57,810 bases of DNA from Lachnospiraceae bacterium (lineage in GTDB: Bacteria; Bacillota; Clostridia; Lachnospirales; Lachnospiraceae), in the NCBI GenBank assembly GCA_017511045.1, contig JAFWLM010000118.1, positions 1 through 57,810 on the forward strand, written 5' to 3'. A model generated the notes under the pieces. That model worked only from the letters and a program-made list of their open reading frames with translations. It did not search any database and was not told the origin of the DNA. The position numbers and the translations under genes are program-made. This document shows positions 53,604 to 57,810 of this stretch, in pieces (the first letter of the stretch is position 1; every line of letters begins with the position of its first letter).

Positions 53604-54746
53604 ATGATTCTTGATCAGAAACATTTAAGGTTTCAGAAGCTGTGTAGACAGTTCGCTGAGACTGAGTTTACAAAAGAACTTCTGGACAGATTAGAGGAGA
53701 CGGGAGACTTTGACTGGGATATCTTTAAGAAGATGTCGAAGTACGGCTTCTGCGGCGTCAAGATCCCGAAAGAATATGGCGGAGCTGGCGGAGACTATCT
53801 CTCCTACGCGATCCTCGTGGAAGAGTTTGCGAGAGTCTCACCGGTACTGTCCATCTATGCGAATACGTCTAACTCTTTAGGCGGCGGTCCGCTCATGCTG
53901 GCGGGAACAGAAGAGCAGAAACAGAAATACCTTCCGCCGGTAGCCAGAGGCGAAGAAATCATGGTCTTTGCACTGACCGAGCCGGGTGCCGGATCGGATG
54001 CGGGCGGAACGACGACGAGAGCGGAAGAGCAGGAAGACGGAAGCTTTATTCTGAACGGCCGCAAGACCTTTATCAGCGGCGCTCCGATGGCGGACAACTG
54101 CATCGTCTTTGCGAAGACCGATCCATCCCAGAAAGGCAGCCGTGGCATCGGCATGTTCGTTCTGGATATGCATCTTCCGGGAGTCTCTTTAGGAAAACCG
54201 GAGCACAAGATGGGAATCAAGGGCTATCCGACCTGTGATGTGATCATGGAAGACGTCCATGTTCCGAAGGATGCCCTGGTAGGACAGAAAGACAAGGGTT
54301 TCGGCTATGCGATGAAGACTCTGGACGGAGGCCGTCTCGGAATGGCGGCACAGGGCGTTGGCATCGCGCAGGGCTGTTTGGAGGAATCGATCAAATACGC
54401 AAAAGAAAGAAAACAGTTCGGTCGTCCGATCGCGAATTTCCAGGCCATCAGTTTCATGCTCGCTGACATGGCAACGGAGACGGAAGCTGCCAGACAGCTG
54501 GTCTATCATGCAGCGGAGCTGAAAGATGCAGGAAAGGACGCGGGGATGGCATGCTCGATTGCGAAGTACTATGCAGCGGAAGCAGCCAACCATGTGGCGT
54601 ACAAAGCCGTGCAGATCCATGGCGGATACGGCTATATCAGTGATTATAAAGTGGAACGTTTCTACCGCGACGCAAGGATCGTTCCGATCTATGAAGGAAC
54701 CAGTCAGGTGCAGCAGATGGTCATTTCCGGCATGCTGCTGAAATAG
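53604..54746 (+). CDS. Acyl-CoA dehydrogenase
   Basis: A 380-residue FAD enzyme. Motifs: FALTEPGAGSDAGG, GRKTFISGAPMADN, QFGRPIANFQAISFMLADM, and IYEGTSQVQQM, whose Glu is the usual catalytic base. In anaerobes such enzymes with EtfAB run as enoyl-CoA reductases. AGGAGG ribosome site; 17 bp before etfB. Length is normal. Candidates are butyryl-CoA dehydrogenase, acryloyl-CoA reductase or an arylacryloyl-CoA reductase. Confidence 0.94.
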   Translation: MILDQKHLRFQKLCRQFAETEFTKELLDRLEETGDFDWDIFKKMSKYGFCGVKIPKEYGGAGGDYLSYAILVEEFARVSPVLSIYANTSNSLGGGPLMLAGTEEQKQKYLPPVARGEEIMVFALTEPGAGSDAGGTTTRAEEQEDGSFILNGRKTFISGAPMADNCIVFAKTDPSQKGSRGIGMFVLDMHLPGVSLGKPEHKMGIKGYPTCDVIMEDVHVPKDALVGQKDKGFGYAMKTLDGGRLGMAAQGVGIAQGCLEESIKYAKERKQFGRPIANFQAISFMLADMATETEAARQLVYHAAELKDAGKDAGMACSIAKYYAAEAANHVAYKAVQIHGGYGYISDYKVERFYRDARIVPIYEGTSQVQQMVISGMLLK

Positions 54747-54763
54747 AAAGGAGGATTCGAACG

Positions 54764-55564
54764 ATGAAGATCTATGTATGTGTAAAACAGGTTCCGGATA
54801 CCTCCGGTGTTGTAGCAGTCAATCCGGATGGCACGATGAACCGTGCAAAGATGCCGACGATCATCAACCCGGATGATTTAAATGCAATGGAAGCGGCGCT
54901 GCAGCTGAAAGAAAGCGAAGGAGCAACGGTCGTTGCAGTCTCAATGGGACCTCCGCAGGCCGGTGAGATGATGCGGGAACTCCTGGCTATGGGTGCGGAT
55001 GAAGCCGTGCTGATCAGCGGCCGGGAATTCGGTGGGTCAGATACGTTTGCGACCAGCCAGATCATAGCAGGCGGCATCCATCACATGGGAATCGGAAAAG
55101 AAGATCTTGTCCTTTGCGGACGTCAGGCAATCGACGGGGATACCGCACAGGTCGGCCCGCAGATCGCGGAAAAACTTCACCTTCCGCAGGTGACCTACGC
55201 AACAGAAATAAAAAAGGACGGCGATACCTATACCGTCAAAAGAGCATTGGAAGACGGCTATATGACGATTCAGGTGAAAAGCCCGTGCCTGATCACCTGT
55301 ATCAAGGAACTCAATGAGCCGAGATATATGTCTGTAGAAGGCGTATTTGAAGCAGATGAGAAGCCGTTAACGATCCTGGATTATGAAGCGCTGAAGGACG
55401 AGCGCTTAATTGAAACAGATACGATCGGGCTCAACGGCTCTCCGACTAACATTTTCAGGTCCTTTAACCCGCCGGTCAAAGGACAGGGTGAGATGCTTCA
55501 GGGAACCGAAAAAGAGATGGCTGCGGCATTAGCAGAAAAGCTTTCCGCAAAGCATGTGATTTAA
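54764..55564 (+). CDS. etfB: Electron transfer flavoprotein beta subunit
   Basis: A 266-residue EtfB beginning MKIYVCVKQVPDT, with NPDDLNAMEAALQLKE, AMGADEAVLIS and CGRQAIDGDTAQVGP, the latter typical of the signature region. In bifurcating Etfs, EtfB carries the FAD that takes NADH electrons. The sequence fits the group found with anaerobic acyl-CoA dehydrogenases. 15 bp before etfA. Confidence 0.95.
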   Translation: MKIYVCVKQVPDTSGVVAVNPDGTMNRAKMPTIINPDDLNAMEAALQLKESEGATVVAVSMGPPQAGEMMRELLAMGADEAVLISGREFGGSDTFATSQIIAGGIHHMGIGKEDLVLCGRQAIDGDTAQVGPQIAEKLHLPQVTYATEIKKDGDTYTVKRALEDGYMTIQVKSPCLITCIKELNEPRYMSVEGVFEADEKPLTILDYEALKDERLIETDTIGLNGSPTNIFRSFNPPVKGQGEMLQGTEKEMAAALAEKLSAKHVI

Positions 55565-55579
55565 GAAAGGAGATCAGAA

Positions 55580-56677
55580 ATGGCAGAGTTTAACAGCAGT
55601 ATGATTGAAGACTTTTCCGATATCTGGGTGTTCTGTGAACAGCGGGATGGAAAACTGATGCCGACGGATTTCGAATTGATCTCCGAAGGACGGAAACTGG
55701 CAGACCAAAGAGGATCAAAGCTGATCGGTCTTCTTCTGGGAGACAATGTGACGGAATTGGCAAAAGAGCTTGGAGGATACGGCGCGGACAAAGTCATCGT
55801 CTGCGAAGATCCTGCGCTGGCTGTCTATACGAATGAAGCTTATACCAACGTGGTCTGTGATATGGTGATGGAGAGGAAGCCGGAAGTGCTATTGATCGGA
55901 GCCAGCAATATCGGCCGTGACTTAGGCCCACGCTGTGCGGCAAGACTCCACACAGGACTTACGGCAGACTGCACACACCTCGATATCGATATGAACACCT
56001 ACGTGGACTTCCTGGATAAGAACTCCAACGTGGATGTGGCTTCTACTACTTTCAAGATGGAAGACGTGAACATGAAGATGACGAGACCGGCTTTCGGCGG
56101 CCATTTGATGGCGACGATCATCTGCCCGCGCTTCCGTCCATGCATGGCAACGGTTCGTCCGGGCGTATTGAAGAAGGCTGATTTTGATCAGGCGAAGGCA
56201 GATGCGTGTGAGATCGAAGTTGTGAAGCCGGAGATCAATGCAGCAGACATTCATGAAAAGGTTCTGGAAGTCGTAAAGGAAGCGAAAGAGGCCGTAGACC
56301 TGATCGGAGCAGATGTTGTCGTTTCCATTGGTAACGGTGCTTCGAAAGATGTCGAAACAGCTAAGAAACTGGCACAGGATCTGGCGGATGCTTTAGGAGG
56401 CGGAGTTGTCGGAGCGAGCCGTGCGCTGGTGGATGCAGGACTCATGGATGCAGACCGGCAGGTCGGGCAGACCGGAAAAACCGTTCATCCGAAAGTCTAT
56501 GTAGCGCTTGGAATCAGCGGAGCCATCCAGCATAAAGCAGGAATGGATCATTCCGAGCTGATCATTGCTGTAAATAAGAATGAGAATGAGCCGATCTTTG
56601 AAGTTGCCGATTACGGACTGGTTGGGGATCTGTTCAAAATCGTTCCGGAAATGATCGAAGCGATCAAGGCGCAGTAA
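55580..56677 (+). CDS. etfA: Electron transfer flavoprotein alpha subunit
   Basis: A 365-residue EtfA. The C-terminal FAD domain is clear: GGGVVGASRALVDAGLM, RQVGQTGKTVHPKVYVALGISGAIQHKAGM. It lacks the N-terminal ferredoxin domain of CarE from caffeate respiration. It has a short N-terminal extension before DIWVFCEQRDGKL. AAAGGAG precedes the ATG. Together with EtfB and the dehydrogenase it probably bifurcates electrons from NADH to enoyl-CoA and ferredoxin. Confidence 0.95.
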   Translation: MAEFNSSMIEDFSDIWVFCEQRDGKLMPTDFELISEGRKLADQRGSKLIGLLLGDNVTELAKELGGYGADKVIVCEDPALAVYTNEAYTNVVCDMVMERKPEVLLIGASNIGRDLGPRCAARLHTGLTADCTHLDIDMNTYVDFLDKNSNVDVASTTFKMEDVNMKMTRPAFGGHLMATIICPRFRPCMATVRPGVLKKADFDQAKADACEIEVVKPEINAADIHEKVLEVVKEAKEAVDLIGADVVVSIGNGASKDVETAKKLAQDLADALGGGVVGASRALVDAGLMDADRQVGQTGKTVHPKVYVALGISGAIQHKAGMDHSELIIAVNKNENEPIFEVADYGLVGDLFKIVPEMIEAIKAQ

Positions 56678-56724
56678 AAAAATATATACTATAAATAAAA
56701 AAAGTTGTATAATAAACAAACTAT

Positions 56725-56759
56725 AAGGAGGTTAATGATACTCATTATCCTCCTTTTTT
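56725..56759 (+). terminator. Terminator after etfA
   Basis: AAGGAGG with TAATGA pairs with TCATTA and CCTCCTT (one mismatch between the two stem parts, 3-nt loop), followed by a T run. Confidence 0.88.
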
Positions 56760-56823
56760 CTTAACGTATGCTTTGCATGCCTTATTTTTGACGAGTAAAA
56801 ACGTAGTATAAAGGAGTAATTCG

Positions 56824-57810
56824 ATGAGTAGAGAGTGGACTGCAAAATGGATCGGACCGGAAGCAGGGGATGAGTCGCATCCTGTCATCTTCAAGGATTT
56901 TTATATTGATGATGAGATCAAAAAAGCAACACTTTTCATTACAGGGCTTGGTATTTTTGAAGCCTATGTCAATGGACAGAGAGTTGGAGGAGAATATCTG
57001 ACCCCATATAAGAGTGCCGGAGCAGAAGAAGTCCAGTACTTTAGCTTTGATGTGACAGAACTCTTACATTGCGGACCGGATTCTGAAGTGAATTCCATTG
57101 ATGTTTTTCTCGGCAAAGGATGGAATGACGATGATCCGTTTGCTCTGAAAGCGGAATTTGAGATCGAGGTCTATAAAAACTCTGCGAAAGCGGAAGAAGC
57201 ATCTGCGAGTATTGAAGAACAGACAGTCACCGAAGAAGCAGCTGAAGAATTACCTGCTTTTGAAGAGCCTTCTTTCAGTGAAGAAAAAGAGGAGATTTCA
57301 ATCAGCGATGAGCTGGATGATCTGTTTAATGAAGACTTTTTAGACGAAGCTCTTGCTGAGGCTGAAGAAGACGAATTTGATCCGGAAACCGGAGAAACAG
57401 AGACAGAAAAAGTCCTGCTTCTTGCAATGAGAGGCAGTGAAAAAGTCGGCTCGGCCAATGAACCGTTCGAATTAGATGACCTGAACGAACTGGATGATTT
57501 CCTTCAGGGAGTGATCGAGCCTGCAGCTGCGGCTCCGCTCACAGAGGAAGAGGATGCAATAGTGGAAGAGGATGATACAGCAGCGCTGGAAGCTGAAATC
57601 CAGGAAGCAAAAGCCAGACTGGAAGAACTCAAGGCACGGCTTTCAAAGAAGGAAGAAAGAACAGACGAGGATGATCTCGAAATCTTTGATTTTGAAGATT
57701 GGGATGAAGAAAACCCGCCTGCACCATACAGATCAGCAGATGCAGAGGAAAGCTATGAAGAGAACAGCATAAGTCCGGAAAGCATTGAAGAAATCATGGA
57801 GGAAGAGCCG
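56824..57810 (+). CDS. Alpha-L-rhamnosidase N-terminal domain with long acidic stretch (3' partial)
   Basis: The frame is open from ATG 56824 (AAAGGAG upstream) to the window end: 329 residues without a stop. Residues about 5-115 match the N-terminal carbohydrate-binding domain of GH78 alpha-L-rhamnosidases: TAKWIGPE, then ATLFITGLGIFEAYVNGQRVG-type pattern, YFSFDVTELL and VFLGKGWN. From about residue 118 the sequence becomes extremely Glu/Asp-rich and low in complexity, with a possible coiled coil (EAEIQEAKARLEELKARLSKKEE). A short ordered-looking piece, EKVLLLAMRGSEK, lies in between. No signal peptide. The catalytic domain would have to follow beyond the window. Confidence 0.75.
   Translation, partial: MSREWTAKWIGPEAGDESHPVIFKDFYIDDEIKKATLFITGLGIFEAYVNGQRVGGEYLTPYKSAGAEEVQYFSFDVTELLHCGPDSEVNSIDVFLGKGWNDDDPFALKAEFEIEVYKNSAKAEEASASIEEQTVTEEAAEELPAFEEPSFSEEKEEISISDELDDLFNEDFLDEALAEAEEDEFDPETGETETEKVLLLAMRGSEKVGSANEPFELDDLNELDDFLQGVIEPAAAAPLTEEEDAIVEEDDTAALEAEIQEAKARLEELKARLSKKEERTDEDDLEIFDFEDWDEENPPAPYRSADAEESYEENSISPESIEEIMEEEP

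Noticed and set aside
55580-56677. CarE-type EtfA with ferredoxin domain
   Set aside because: The N-terminus has no CxxCxxC groups, so a true caffeyl-CoA reductase complex of the Acetobacterium type is not shown.

Overview
This looks like a chromosomal piece from a strictly anaerobic Clostridia-type Firmicute, most like Lachnospiraceae or a near relative. The reasons are: a division and cell-wall cluster in Gram-positive order (mraZ, rsmH, ftsL, class B PBP, mraY, murD, ftsW, a short ftsQ-like gene, ftsZ) without ftsA; a perfect CIRCE operator before groES-groEL; a dockerin domain; many Fe-S and flavin oxidoreductases; and strong AGGAGG ribosome binding sites. Species assignment from sequence alone is not safe. 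No rRNA, tRNA, CRISPR array, transposase or phage gene was seen.

Region 1 (1-2.3 kb): two convergent UroD/MtaA-like methyltransferase-fold genes separated by a repeat-rich hairpin region.

Region 2 (2.4-23.6 kb) is the most unusual part. Two paralogous molybdopterin enzyme pairs resemble pyrogallol-phloroglucinol transhydroxylase (large plus Fe-S small subunit), and each large subunit carries an extra N-terminal SCP2-like lipid-binding domain. The second pair leads a long, tightly packed operon: a long-chain polyprenyl diphosphate synthase with an N-terminal extension, then hdrC-hdrB-hdrA and flxD-flxC-flxB-flxA (an NADH-linked, probably electron-bifurcating complex), then a 74-residue membrane protein. 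After an amidohydrolase, a near-identical copy of that small protein starts a second operon with a UbiA/MenA-type prenyltransferase, a radical SAM enzyme and a DUF445 membrane protein. My reading is that this is an anaerobic system that makes, modifies or uses a prenylated aromatic (quinone-like) lipid: the SCP2 domain presents the lipid, the molybdoenzyme adds or removes ring hydroxyls, and Flx-Hdr supplies electrons. The gene content is direct observation; the pathway is inference.

Region 3 (23.7-32.6 kb): a cytidylate-kinase-like protein, a secreted glucosaminidase with SH3 and dockerin domains next to a membrane-anchored surface protein, a putative lipoprotein, an ABC-F ATPase and an ABC exporter.

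Region 4 (32.7-44.4 kb): the division/wall cluster under a promoter with four 10-bp-spaced MraZ boxes, ftsZ with its own promoter, and groES-groEL under CIRCE control.

Region 5 (44.4-56.8 kb): two tandem MFS transporters, a small siroheme sulfite-reductase-like protein, an FAD oxidoreductase, a third UroD-like protein, a LuxR-type regulator, and an operon of CoA-transferase, acyl-CoA dehydrogenase, EtfB and EtfA, resembling 2-enoate or caffeate-type acyl-CoA reduction. The window ends inside a gene with an alpha-L-rhamnosidase N-terminal domain followed by a very long acidic stretch.
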